64,000 nucleotides of DNA from Erythrobacter sp. SCSIO 43205. Lineage in GTDB: Bacteria; Pseudomonadota; Alphaproteobacteria; Sphingomonadales; Sphingomonadaceae. The notes below the pieces were generated by a model that was given only the letters and a program-made list of their open reading frames with translations, was not told the DNA's origin and did no database searches. The stretch lies in contig NZ_CP063202.1 in assembly GCF_019904235.1 (NCBI RefSeq), positions 1,860,001 through 1,924,000 of the forward strand. Reading direction: 5' to 3'. A program made the position numbers and the translations under genes. Within the stretch, counting starts at the first letter, position 1; each line of letters opens with the position of its first letter. Shown here piece by piece: positions 54,517-62,166 of this stretch.

Positions 54517-55899
54517 TCACAAAGTCGAGAGGTCGTAGGTGCGTTGAGCTGCGGGTAGCGGGAAATAGGCCATGACAACGGAATCGGCGAGGTTAGGCGA
54601 TGCGCTGTCATCGGGCTGCTTGTCGACCATTGTTTTGCCGGTCCCGCTCGTTTTCTGTTGCGGTTGCCCAAGCTCGTCCAGCAATTGCTCTAAATGCGGC
54701 AAGTCGGGCGGAAAGCTTACAAGCATCTCGGCATCATAGGGCTGGCCGTTGATCGCCTTGTAGGCATTGTGGCAGCGCCGCCTGAATGCGAACCACGCTT
54801 GCGCTTTGAGGTTCTGGTACTGGTTTTTGTTAAGCGGTGATCGCTTGTTGTCCGGATCGCTGCGCCCGTCCGGATCAAGCACTGCATAACCGCCGTTCCA
54901 AGGCAGCATATCGAAGCCCTCGGGCCGTTGACCTGATCGGCCCATGCTACCCCATTCGCCGGTAACGCCTTCGCCCACGCCTGCGCTGTCATAGTGGCCG
55001 TGCCGTGCATCATGGGCAACATTGTTGGCGATAGCGCGCCGCGTCGTCAGGGCCGTGTCGTATCCGTTCCATTTGTCGAGAAAGAAAAGCTCAATCCCCT
55101 GCCGGATTGCCTGTGCATTTTCGTCGCCCCCATCCTCTGCGCCCGCAACATCGAGCGCGCTGTACGTCTTGCCGGTCGGTTCTATACCCAATTTTGCAGC
55201 AAGGTCGACACAGGCATCAATCCAAAGTCGCGGGATGACGACTTTGGACCCCATGCTTTCGTATTCGCCCAGCCAGGTGTGGGCGAAGCCGTCAGGATCG
55301 TCTCGCTTGTCGCCTTCGGCTTCACTGCGCAGCTCTGCAGGCAGAAAAGGATTGTCGGTGTAATTGGCGCGAACGATAATCGCGTCGTCCCGTTTTTTCC
55401 GGCGCAAGAGCTTTTCAACTGGATCTGATTTGCGGCGCGGGTTCCAGCTAAACCAGATTTGCGAGCCGGGCGCGCGAATGGTCGGGCGAAGCAAGTTGAG
55501 GCTGCGCTGCGAAAGCGACTGCGCCTCTTCGACCCAAGCAATTTTGAAGCCCTCAAGCGATTTGATAGAGTCGGCGGTGTGGTCCTGCATGCCTTGGAAA
55601 ATGCAAACACCTTTGCCGCCAATGCGCTTGATCTCGGTCGATTGAATTTCGAACAGGTGCGAAACGCCCATGCTCGCAATTTTTTCCTCGACCAGCTTTT
55701 TCGCCGAGAACTTGAGCGACTTTTGAATTTCGCGAATGCAGACGACCGAGCAATTCGCGTCGGCAATCATCTCTTCGACGACGCATTCTGCGAAGAAGTG
55801 CGACTTGCCCGAACCGCGCCCGCCATACGCGCCCTTGTAGCGCGCGGGCTTTAGGAGCGGGACGAATACGCGCGGTGTCTCAATCGTCAGGGTTGACAA
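54517..55899 (-). CDS. Terminase large subunit (PBSX-type)
   Basis: 460 residues. Walker A YGGRGSGKSHFFAE, Walker B-like IAWVEEAQS, motif III region IWFSWNPRRKSDPVEKLLRR, then a nuclease domain beginning YSALDVAGAEDGGDENAQAI (Asp). Translocates DNA into the head. It overlaps the small subunit gene by twenty bases. Confidence 0.88.
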   Translation of the reverse strand: MSTLTIETPRVFVPLLKPARYKGAYGGRGSGKSHFFAECVVEEMIADANCSVVCIREIQKSLKFSAKKLVEEKIASMGVSHLFEIQSTEIKRIGGKGVCIFQGMQDHTADSIKSLEGFKIAWVEEAQSLSQRSLNLLRPTIRAPGSQIWFSWNPRRKSDPVEKLLRRKKRDDAIIVRANYTDNPFLPAELRSEAEGDKRDDPDGFAHTWLGEYESMGSKVVIPRLWIDACVDLAAKLGIEPTGKTYSALDVAGAEDGGDENAQAIRQGIELFFLDKWNGYDTALTTRRAIANNVAHDARHGHYDSAGVGEGVTGEWGSMGRSGQRPEGFDMLPWNGGYAVLDPDGRSDPDNKRSPLNKNQYQNLKAQAWFAFRRRCHNAYKAINGQPYDAEMLVSFPPDLPHLEQLLDELGQPQQKTSGTGKTMVDKQPDDSASPNLADSVVMAYFPLPAAQRTYDLSTL

Positions 55900-56176
55900 T
55901 GCGGCGCTCCACTACGGAAATGGTGAACGGCATATCGTCCCCATTGCCGCCTGTGATCGCCTGCGCAGGCTTTCCGTGGGCGCGGTCAAGCAATGAGTTT
56001 GCAGCGGATACGCGCGCTGCTGCGGGCTGCTCAACGTCCGCCATAATCTCGGCAAGGGTCTTAAGCGCGCTCGGAGAATATTTGGCCGCAGCGGCTTTTA
56101 CCTCAGCCGTGGCCTTATTGGGCGTGCCCTTCTTGCGCCCACCAGTTTTCGGGGTTCCGGGTTTACGTCCAGACAT
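55880..56176 (-). CDS. Terminase small subunit-like protein
   Basis: 98 residues, with a basic GRKPGTPKTGGRKKGTPNKAT head common in DNA-packaging small subunits and a helical middle. Immediately upstream of the large subunit. DNA-recognition function inferred. Confidence 0.65.
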   Translation of the reverse strand: MSGRKPGTPKTGGRKKGTPNKATAEVKAAAAKYSPSALKTLAEIMADVEQPAAARVSAANSLLDRAHGKPAQAITGGNGDDMPFTISVVERRIVNPDD

Positions 56177-56183
56177 TTCTACA

Positions 56184-56381
56184 TCAATCCACTATAGAAA
56201 CGGCGGTGCTTCCCGCCGCCCGCAATGCTCGTCGGGTTTGCGCGCCGGTCTGGTGTATCCATTTGCGGATGCAATCGGTGCGCGCGCCGTAGAGAAGTTC
56301 GACGCGCTCCCAACCGCCTGTCTCGAATTCGGCTTTGAATTCGGGCGGTGGTGCGGGGAAGCGGCGGGGGGTGCGGGTCAT
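56184..56381 (-). CDS. Small HTH-like phage protein
   Basis: 65 residues, basic: VELLYGARTDCIRKWIHQTG looks like a helix-turn-helix. ATGA overlap with the upstream gene. Possibly a small packaging or regulatory protein. Confidence 0.5.
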   Translation of the reverse strand: MTRTPRRFPAPPPEFKAEFETGGWERVELLYGARTDCIRKWIHQTGAQTRRALRAAGSTAVSIVD

Positions 56382-56617
56382 GGGGTGCCTCCGAAGTATG
56401 GGCCGCAATCGGCAATCTGCGCCTCGCGGGCCTCTGCCGCAGTCACCATGCCATGCCCGAACACATAGCGGCTTCCGTTGGGCCGCACGTAGCCCATGCA
56501 GGCCTTGGGAGCGCCACGTTCAAAATCCCACGCAGGAGTCCAGAAACGCCCGCCGGTATCGAAATACAGCAGCCCAAATTGCTCGGCTGTGTTTGCGATC
56601 TCACCTTGCGCACTCAC
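56378..56617 (-). CDS. Hypothetical phage protein
   Basis: 79 residues from GTG at 56617, overlapping the upstream stop (GTGA). Contains FWTPAWDFERGAPK and YVFGHGMVTAAEA. An upstream extension lies within the next gene. Unknown. Confidence 0.55.
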   Translation of the reverse strand: MSAQGEIANTAEQFGLLYFDTGGRFWTPAWDFERGAPKACMGYVRPNGSRYVFGHGMVTAAEAREAQIADCGPYFGGTP

Positions 56618-57180
56618 GGCTCCACCACTCCCATGTGACAATCGGCAATCATCTCGGAAAAGTCCTCGCGAACGGAGACGGGCGCGCGGTTCCATGCGCG
56701 ACATAGGGACAAGAGCGCATCATCCTCGGGATCATCCTCGCGCGGCAGGACAAGGCCCAGATCAACCTTGCGCAACATGGCCTCGACGCGAAGCTGGCGC
56801 GCGGTGAGGCGCTCTTGCCCAGCCTTTTGTAGAAGCGGGAGAGCTTCTTGCGTGGGCAGATCGGCAAGGTGCGCGTGATGCTCAAAGGTAAGGGCGGTGT
56901 TGCGCTGGGAAGGTGGGAAGGCGCGTGCGACCTTTTCGACTTTGCGCAGGTGGCGTGCTTGCTCGACGTCGGCAGCAATGTCGCCAAGGGCCAGTTCGAT
57001 TTGTTCAGGTGCAAAGTGTTCGCGCCCGTAAGCGAGCCAGTCACCAAGCTCGAAGTCGATTGTCAGACGTGTGCGCGCGAGATCGCGGCCACGGGTGCGC
57101 CATGCGTCGAGATCGGGAACCTTGTCCGCGCCGCTTTCGAGTTCGAGCGCTTGGGGTTCGATGGCAGTCAGTGCATTCAT
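56614..57180 (-). CDS. Phage regulator-like protein (ParB/LmbU-like HTH resemblance)
   Basis: 188 residues. The block ALTFEHHAHLADLPTQEALP followed by LQKAGQERLTARQLR resembles the helix-turn-helix region of ParB/LmbU-type proteins; the N-terminal part has FELGDWLAYGREHF. First gene of the leftward operon that leads into terminase. Could be the late-gene activator or a DNA partitioning-like protein; not proved. Confidence 0.5.
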   Translation of the reverse strand: MNALTAIEPQALELESGADKVPDLDAWRTRGRDLARTRLTIDFELGDWLAYGREHFAPEQIELALGDIAADVEQARHLRKVEKVARAFPPSQRNTALTFEHHAHLADLPTQEALPLLQKAGQERLTARQLRVEAMLRKVDLGLVLPREDDPEDDALLSLCRAWNRAPVSVREDFSEMIADCHMGVVEP

Positions 57181-57347
57181 ATTGCTACCTCCCTGTCAGG
57201 GGTGACCGCCGCGTCATGTGGGTAGATACCCGCATAATTGTCGATTTGGAAGAGTTTTTCCGAGGTATCCCCTAGGCATAGGTAGATAAGGACTTTGTAG
57301 TATGTGGATAAGTAAGCTAGTGCGGACAGAACGAATCAGGAGTTCTA
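57181..57347. promoter_or_regulatory. Divergent regulatory region between the packaging and early operons
   Basis: 167 bases between divergent genes. The palindrome GGGTAGATACCC (57220-57231) and a second GGTAGATA (57281-57288) are repeated operator-like words, with GGTATC near 57264. This is the likely switch region, but no CI-like repressor gene adjoins. Confidence 0.5.
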
Positions 57348-57671
57348 ATGTCCGACGACACACCCGAAACGGAGCCGGAGGTTCTGGATCAAGAATTGAT
57401 GTCCGCCGAGCAAGTTGGGCAGGCGTTGGGTTGGGATACGAACAGAATTTGGGCCACCAATGTCCAAGTATTTCGGAACCCAAGTCACGTTCTTTTTGTT
57501 TTCCGAGAGATGGCCGAGTTGGAGGGGCGAAAAACCGATGGCACCAAAGAACGGGTCAATCTCGGCAAGAATGTGGCGAGCATCGTATTGCCGCCCGACG
57601 TGGCAGAATCGTTCGCGGATGTAATGCGGCGACTTTACCCGGTGCAAGATGCAGAACAAGACGACAACTAA
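57348..57671 (+). CDS. Hypothetical early phage protein
   Basis: 107 residues, acidic, with WATNVQVFRNPSHVLFVFRE and VNLGKNVASIVLPPDVAESF. The end resembles DUF3467-like proteins but I am not sure. First gene of the rightward early operon; AGGAG before the ATG. Confidence 0.55.
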   Translation: MSDDTPETEPEVLDQELMSAEQVGQALGWDTNRIWATNVQVFRNPSHVLFVFREMAELEGRKTDGTKERVNLGKNVASIVLPPDVAESFADVMRRLYPVQDAEQDDN

Positions 57672-58167
57672 CGTCTCTTATTCTTTCGGCGCGGCAACTG
57701 CGTTGGGGCTGGCGGCCATGAGTACCCAAGCCACATCGACTGTGCCTCAGCAAGAGGTGGTAAAGGTGAGTGAATCTCGAACGGCAGGCGCAGCCAGCAA
57801 CTACGTTGACGAACGCTTGCTCGAAGCCAAATTGGAGGCTGCTGAAGCGCGTTCTGATTCAAAATTCGCGGAACTTCTTGGCGAACTGAAGGTGATCGGC
57901 GAGCGGATTACATCGGTCAACACGCAGATTGGCGGGATGGATGCAAAGATTACCAACCTAGATACGAAAATTGAGACAGTCGACACTAATACGCGCGCTG
58001 GTAAGCGCGAGATCATTATAGCGATCGTTACAACCGGAATAGCCGTGATTGCATTAGCCTGGGCTGGTGTTCAGATATTTCAGAGCAGCCTTGGGCTGGG
58101 TGCCAGCGCGTTTGAAGCTGGCATGGCTGCCGGATCGCAGGGGGAGAGTAATGCTGACCCTCAGTGA
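57649..58167 (+). CDS. Coiled-coil membrane-anchored phage protein
   Basis: 172 residues. A long coiled coil (KVIGERITSVNTQIGGMDAK) is followed by a transmembrane segment (EIIIAIVTTGIAVIALAWAG). Overlaps the previous gene by 23 bases. Topology is like phage superinfection or spackle-type proteins; no family. Confidence 0.6.
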   Translation: MQNKTTTNVSYSFGAATALGLAAMSTQATSTVPQQEVVKVSESRTAGAASNYVDERLLEAKLEAAEARSDSKFAELLGELKVIGERITSVNTQIGGMDAKITNLDTKIETVDTNTRAGKREIIIAIVTTGIAVIALAWAGVQIFQSSLGLGASAFEAGMAAGSQGESNADPQ

Positions 58168-58318
58168 AGCAGTAAGAGAGGGCAAGCTTGCCCAATTCGT
58201 CGCCGAGCACCCTGAGATGCAAGGCGATATGGAGGCGTTCAACCGAACGGTTGAGGCTATGACTGGTAAGTCTCAATCAGATCGTCAAACATCTGATGGG
58301 GACGGTGGCGACGATTGA
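58151..58318 (+). CDS. Small early phage protein
   Basis: 55 residues with GGGGAG before the ATG (MLTLSEAVREGKLAQFVAEH); acidic C-terminus (SDGDGGDD). Its 3' end overlaps the transposase 3' end tail to tail by 62 bases. Confidence 0.5.
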   Translation: MLTLSEAVREGKLAQFVAEHPEMQGDMEAFNRTVEAMTGKSQSDRQTSDGDGGDD

Positions 58319-59135
58319 AGCGAAACTCCGCTTCCTTCGCATACTTCCAAAGGTGCTTGCCGCTCACATGAATGTGAGTGCCTGAAATCGAACGCTTCAA
58401 TTGTGCCCAAAAGCCTTCGATTGCGTTCACCCCGACGCCCTGCGCATCAACATATTCGCCCTTGCTGTGATTGATACGCTTGTGATCGTAGCCTTCAAGC
58501 GCAAGGTAGCCATAAGAGCCGAGTTCGTCGGTGTGGACTTCGGTTTCACGGTCAACGTGCTTGAGCATGGTGGGAACTAGAGCGTTCACACCGCGATTGG
58601 GCACAACCTCGGTGACAACATCGCCGCCGCGCTCAAGCATACCGAAAACGATGGTCTTGTTTTTCTTGTAGCCCGAACCCTTACCGCGCGCTTCGCCGCC
58701 GATGTAAGTTTCGTCAGCTTCGACAATCTTGCCAGCGCCGCCTATAGGGCGGTCACCGTCAACATCTGCCATATGCTTGCGGATCAGGTCCGCCATGCGC
58801 CACGCTGTCTTGTAGGTAACACCTAGTTGGCGCTCCAATTCCTTCGCAGCAACGCCGTTGCGCGTCGTGGTGAACAGAAAGATCGCATAGAACCACATTT
58901 GCAGCGAAGTGCGCGACTTCTCAAAAGGAGTGCCCACGGTCGGGTGTAGGTGATGACCGCACCACTGGCATGAAAACGCCCGCTCAGCCTTGATGCGAAA
59001 CCACTTGGATGCGCGCTCACACTTGGGGCACTCGTAGCCCTGCCCGAAGCGAACATCAAAAAGGTGCTGCAAACAGGCTTCATCATCAGGGAAGCGCTTG
59101 AAGAATTGAGCGATTGTCTGGGGCTTCGTTTTCAT
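58257..59135 (-). CDS. IS1595-family transposase (ISXO2-like), possibly domesticated
   Basis: 292 residues. N-terminal zinc-binding CPKC...CQWCG, then IVEADETYIGGEARG (first Asp), EVHTDELGSYGYL (second Asp) and GVNAIEGFWAQLKRS (third site), the DDE-type core. No terminal inverted repeats or target duplications are visible on either side, the last 62 bases are shared with the phage 55-residue gene, and the start lies inside a palindrome. Confidence 0.75.
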   Translation of the reverse strand: MKTKPQTIAQFFKRFPDDEACLQHLFDVRFGQGYECPKCERASKWFRIKAERAFSCQWCGHHLHPTVGTPFEKSRTSLQMWFYAIFLFTTTRNGVAAKELERQLGVTYKTAWRMADLIRKHMADVDGDRPIGGAGKIVEADETYIGGEARGKGSGYKKNKTIVFGMLERGGDVVTEVVPNRGVNALVPTMLKHVDRETEVHTDELGSYGYLALEGYDHKRINHSKGEYVDAQGVGVNAIEGFWAQLKRSISGTHIHVSGKHLWKYAKEAEFRFNRRHRPHQMFDDLIETYQS

Positions 59136-59166
59136 ACGTAGGATATATCCTACAATATTACGTATG
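59133..59166. promoter_or_regulatory. Palindromic element overlapping the transposase start
   Basis: A perfect 16-bp palindrome GTAGGATATATCCTAC (59138-59153) next to the start codon, flanked by inverted CATACGTA (59133-59140) and TACGTATG (59159-59166). Could be a repressor or transposase binding site. Confidence 0.55.
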
Positions 59167-59255
59167 GCAAGGGGATAATTCGGGAGTTTTTTGAGTTCAA
59201 GAATACTTCAAAATTTGAAAATCGGATAAGTGGCTGTTTTTTCGTTAGAATGTTT

Positions 59256-59358
59256 AATTCTTCAATAATTCAATACTTCAATGGTAATCTAAATCTCAAA
59301 TGCCATATCCCAGCCCCCCCCTATATATATGTTGGAAACCTTGAATTATTGAAGAATT
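59256..59358. repeat. AT-rich inverted-repeat region, possible replication origin or regulator
   Basis: An 18-bp perfect inverted repeat, AATTCTTCAATAATTCAA (59256-59273) and TTGAATTATTGAAGAATT (59341-59358), flanks 67 bases with eight C followed by TATATATAT. More TTGAAG/CTTCAA words lie on both sides (59200-59420). The 59167-59451 stretch contains no gene. An origin, operator array or attenuator is possible. Confidence 0.6.
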
Positions 59359-59361
59359 GCC

Positions 59362-59382
59362 AAAAACCGCGGAAAACTGCGG
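59362..59382 (-). terminator. Weak intrinsic terminator for the replication operon
   Basis: On the minus strand, CCGC (59379-59382 as GCGG on plus) pairs with GCGG (59367-59370) around eight bases, followed by TTTTT. Only a four-base core stem, hence low confidence. Located after the primase stop at 59452. Confidence 0.35.
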
Positions 59383-59451
59383 CTTTCGGGGCTTGAAGAA
59401 TTGATTGAAGTGGGGCTTGAGTTTGAACTGTTCCGACCGCTGCGCAACATT

Positions 59452-61821
59452 CTAACTTATGTCGTAATAAACTTTCGCAGCCGCTCCGGGGCCAGAATTG
59501 ACCTTCTGACGCTCTTCGATGCGGATCATGGCGGACTCGACGAGTTGCGCGATAATGTCTGCTCGTTTGCGCCGGTCTACGAATTGAGTGGCGCGGCTAA
59601 GGCTGGTTCCGTCGATACCTGCGGCCCCTGCGTCCACGATTGCTTTGTGCACGCGCTTAACGTGGCTCTCGTATTCTGTATCGGCCACACGCTCTTTGAC
59701 GGCTTGCATGAGCGCGCCGACGCTTTTGTGAGATACCATCATGCCCCATTGTAGGTGCTTGACGCTCAAGCACGGTGTTTGCGGGTTTTCAACGATAGCG
59801 CGCACCAATGCGACCTTGGCGGCGTTCTCAGCCAAGCGCGCAATGATCGAGGTGAGATTGGTCCCGCGATACTCGCGCAGCATACTTGTTTGCTCGTCAC
59901 GGATTGATTTGGCGTAAGCCTTAGCCTCGTCGTCGGCATAGGGGACGACATAGGGGCGTGGTGTCTGTTGTGGTCCGTCACCCATAGGGAGGGCCGTGTG
60001 ATCGCGAGCGCCCGCGTCGATGGCCTTGACCAGTTCGACTAGATTATCGGGCATTGGGCTGCGCATTATATCGTGCTGCGCATCAGGATAGTCGTTCTCG
60101 GATTGAAAAATGAGCATACGGGCAAGCGATCCGTCGAGGACGTTGCCAGATGAAAGCGAGCCCCAAAAAACGCCGGGCGTTGTGACACCGAACAGGGACA
60201 GGCACGGCTGCTCTATAACCTCGCGCGGCTTTTCCTTGTCATTGGCGTATGCGGTGCCAAGGAATGTGCTATCGGCCATCGAATAGAATTCGGTGAGGTT
60301 GTCGATGATCTCGGTAACGTGCTTGGGCGCGCGCTTGCGGTCGGCGGCGCTGGCAATGAGAAAGCCCACCTCGTCGAGCGGGAACAAAATGGAGGGCTGG
60401 CGCGTCACTGCGGTGACGAGGCCGGAACCAGATGCAATCTTGCTACCCCCGACCTTTGCTTGAAGTCCAGCGTCAACCATAAGGCGAGTGATAGCGCGCA
60501 GGGGTGTGTCCTTCCCCCCGCCGGAATCGCAAATGCCGATGGTGTAGAGGTTGGTGCGCAGATCGGTCGGCCCGGCATAACGCCGGCCCGCAACGGTGCC
60601 GAACATGGCAAGGGCCGCACCAAGAGTAAGCCACGGCTGCGGACTAGGCGCGTTGGCCGTCACATGACGCACGAAGCGCGCAAGCCCGTTCTCGCCCAGA
60701 TCGGCAAGCCATTCGGGCTCTTTATGCGCGGGCACTGTCTTGGGCGGTTCTGCGTAGTCACGGGATTTTTCCGTGACTAGATCAAGCGCCATATCCCGCT
60801 TGGCCTTGGCCCGCATATTTTCGACAAGCCGCGCGTGGTCCGCCGCGCTCATGGGCGCTTGATCCGGCTCAATGGATGGTGGCCCATCGGCGCGCACAAG
60901 AGCAATGGCCCGTGCTGCGGCCCGCTTGCTGTCCCGCTGGTCGAGAAAGTGCCCTGATACCGCATTGGCATGGTTGAGCAGCACACCCATGATCTGCGCA
61001 TCGGTGTGGCCTGCATAGGCCATGAGCCGTGCCGCTGCCACGCCATCGCCCGACCGGTCTGTGCCCGGCGGCTCTTCGATGGCAATGCGCAGTTCCTCGG
61101 ACGCGCCCAGATCAGCGGCGGTTAGCGGCGTGACGTTCGCAGGGATGGCCACATCGCCGCGACCGTGCGCGGTATTGGTGGTGGTCGCAGGGAAAGCCGC
61201 TGCCAGCTCCTGCGGGCTGTATGCCGTTCCATCGTCGGCGCTAGCCATGAGGGATTGAGTATCGCGCCGACCGGCAAGGCTCTTCTTCTTGCTTGGATAA
61301 TTGACGGTGCCAGGCACGCGCATAACGCGGTCGATGTTCCAACACGCATCTGCGCCGAAATAGGACTGAATCTGACGATTGATTACCTCAATTGAGCCGA
61401 GATTCTGGCAATAGTCGTCCAAGCGCCAGAACGCGCCGAGTCCACCCCCGCTGTCTATAATGAAGCTTGGCGGGGTATTGAGATCGGAGAGTGCCTCGAT
61501 GATTGCGGGCTTGTCGAACTTGCCGCCGTTCTTGGGCGGGTCGATGTCGACGTGCGCAAAGCGGGCGTGCGAAATATCCTCTTTTGAGGGCTTCCGGTGC
61601 CGCTGCGGGCGCACGCAGTTGACCGACCAGTAAACGCCGAGCCCATCGCCATTATGCTTTTCGATGAACTCAAGTGCGGCCTCAACGTCATAGCCGAAAT
61701 GCTTGCCGTAGATGATTGGGGACTTGGGGTGGATGGCGACGAGGTGAATGCCGCCTGCGGGCGCGAGCATTTGGACGAAGGCGCGCGCCTCAGCCTCGAT
61801 ATAGCGTGGAGTCTTTGACAT
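59452..61821 (-). CDS. Primase/helicase-like replication protein (AEP-like N-terminus, DUF3987)
   Basis: 789 residues. The N-terminal part has VDIDPPKNGGKFDKP, IIDSGGGLGAFWRLDD and DRVMRVPGTVNYPSKKK, resembling archaeo-eukaryotic-type primase of phage RepB style. A central P-loop ICDSGGGKDTPLRAI (variant Walker A) and ILFPLDEVGFLI (Walker B) match DUF3987-type proteins. Likely initiates or primes phage replication. Downstream of DUF6511 and helicase genes. Confidence 0.7.
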   Translation of the reverse strand: MSKTPRYIEAEARAFVQMLAPAGGIHLVAIHPKSPIIYGKHFGYDVEAALEFIEKHNGDGLGVYWSVNCVRPQRHRKPSKEDISHARFAHVDIDPPKNGGKFDKPAIIEALSDLNTPPSFIIDSGGGLGAFWRLDDYCQNLGSIEVINRQIQSYFGADACWNIDRVMRVPGTVNYPSKKKSLAGRRDTQSLMASADDGTAYSPQELAAAFPATTTNTAHGRGDVAIPANVTPLTAADLGASEELRIAIEEPPGTDRSGDGVAAARLMAYAGHTDAQIMGVLLNHANAVSGHFLDQRDSKRAAARAIALVRADGPPSIEPDQAPMSAADHARLVENMRAKAKRDMALDLVTEKSRDYAEPPKTVPAHKEPEWLADLGENGLARFVRHVTANAPSPQPWLTLGAALAMFGTVAGRRYAGPTDLRTNLYTIGICDSGGGKDTPLRAITRLMVDAGLQAKVGGSKIASGSGLVTAVTRQPSILFPLDEVGFLIASAADRKRAPKHVTEIIDNLTEFYSMADSTFLGTAYANDKEKPREVIEQPCLSLFGVTTPGVFWGSLSSGNVLDGSLARMLIFQSENDYPDAQHDIMRSPMPDNLVELVKAIDAGARDHTALPMGDGPQQTPRPYVVPYADDEAKAYAKSIRDEQTSMLREYRGTNLTSIIARLAENAAKVALVRAIVENPQTPCLSVKHLQWGMMVSHKSVGALMQAVKERVADTEYESHVKRVHKAIVDAGAAGIDGTSLSRATQFVDRRKRADIIAQLVESAMIRIEERQKVNSGPGAAAKVYYDIS

Positions 61822-62166
61822 TTAGAAAGGCACCTCATTTTCCGCGAACTCTCGCTGCACTTCATCGGCAACGGTGCGAACGACGCAGGCAAGGAATCCC
61901 TGCCATTGTTCCGGCGTGAGGCGCGAAAGATCGGTTGTGCCGCAGCTTTCGAGATATTCGCCCGCCGCCGGACTTGCGGCCTCGATGGCCTTGGCTTCGA
62001 GGGCATTCATGACTTCGGGCGTGGGCATGGCACCCTTCCTTTCCGATATGATGTTGAGGCACTGCATTGAGCAGGCGTGCTTGGTTGGGGGGCGGTCGAA
62101 TGCGGGGATGTCGATGCGGGTGAAGGCGAAGCCGCGCGCGGCGCGGCGGCAGACTGCGCAGGTCAT
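61822..62166 (-). CDS. DUF6511-like phage protein
   Basis: 114 residues with CAVCRRAARGF at the N-terminus and CSMQCLNII, a zinc-ribbon-like Cys pattern typical of DUF6511. Overlaps the upstream helicase stop by four bases. Unknown role in replication. Confidence 0.6.
   Translation of the reverse strand: MTCAVCRRAARGFAFTRIDIPAFDRPPTKHACSMQCLNIISERKGAMPTPEVMNALEAKAIEAASPAAGEYLESCGTTDLSRLTPEQWQGFLACVVRTVADEVQREFAENEVPF

Noticed and set aside
59138..59153. 16-bp palindrome taken as an IS end
   Set aside because: An IS end would need a matching inverted copy beyond the transposase stop (58257); I see none, so it is kept as a regulatory candidate.
59401..59754. 117-codon plus ORF at the end of the primase gene
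   Set aside because: Antisense to the primase C-terminus; no motif.
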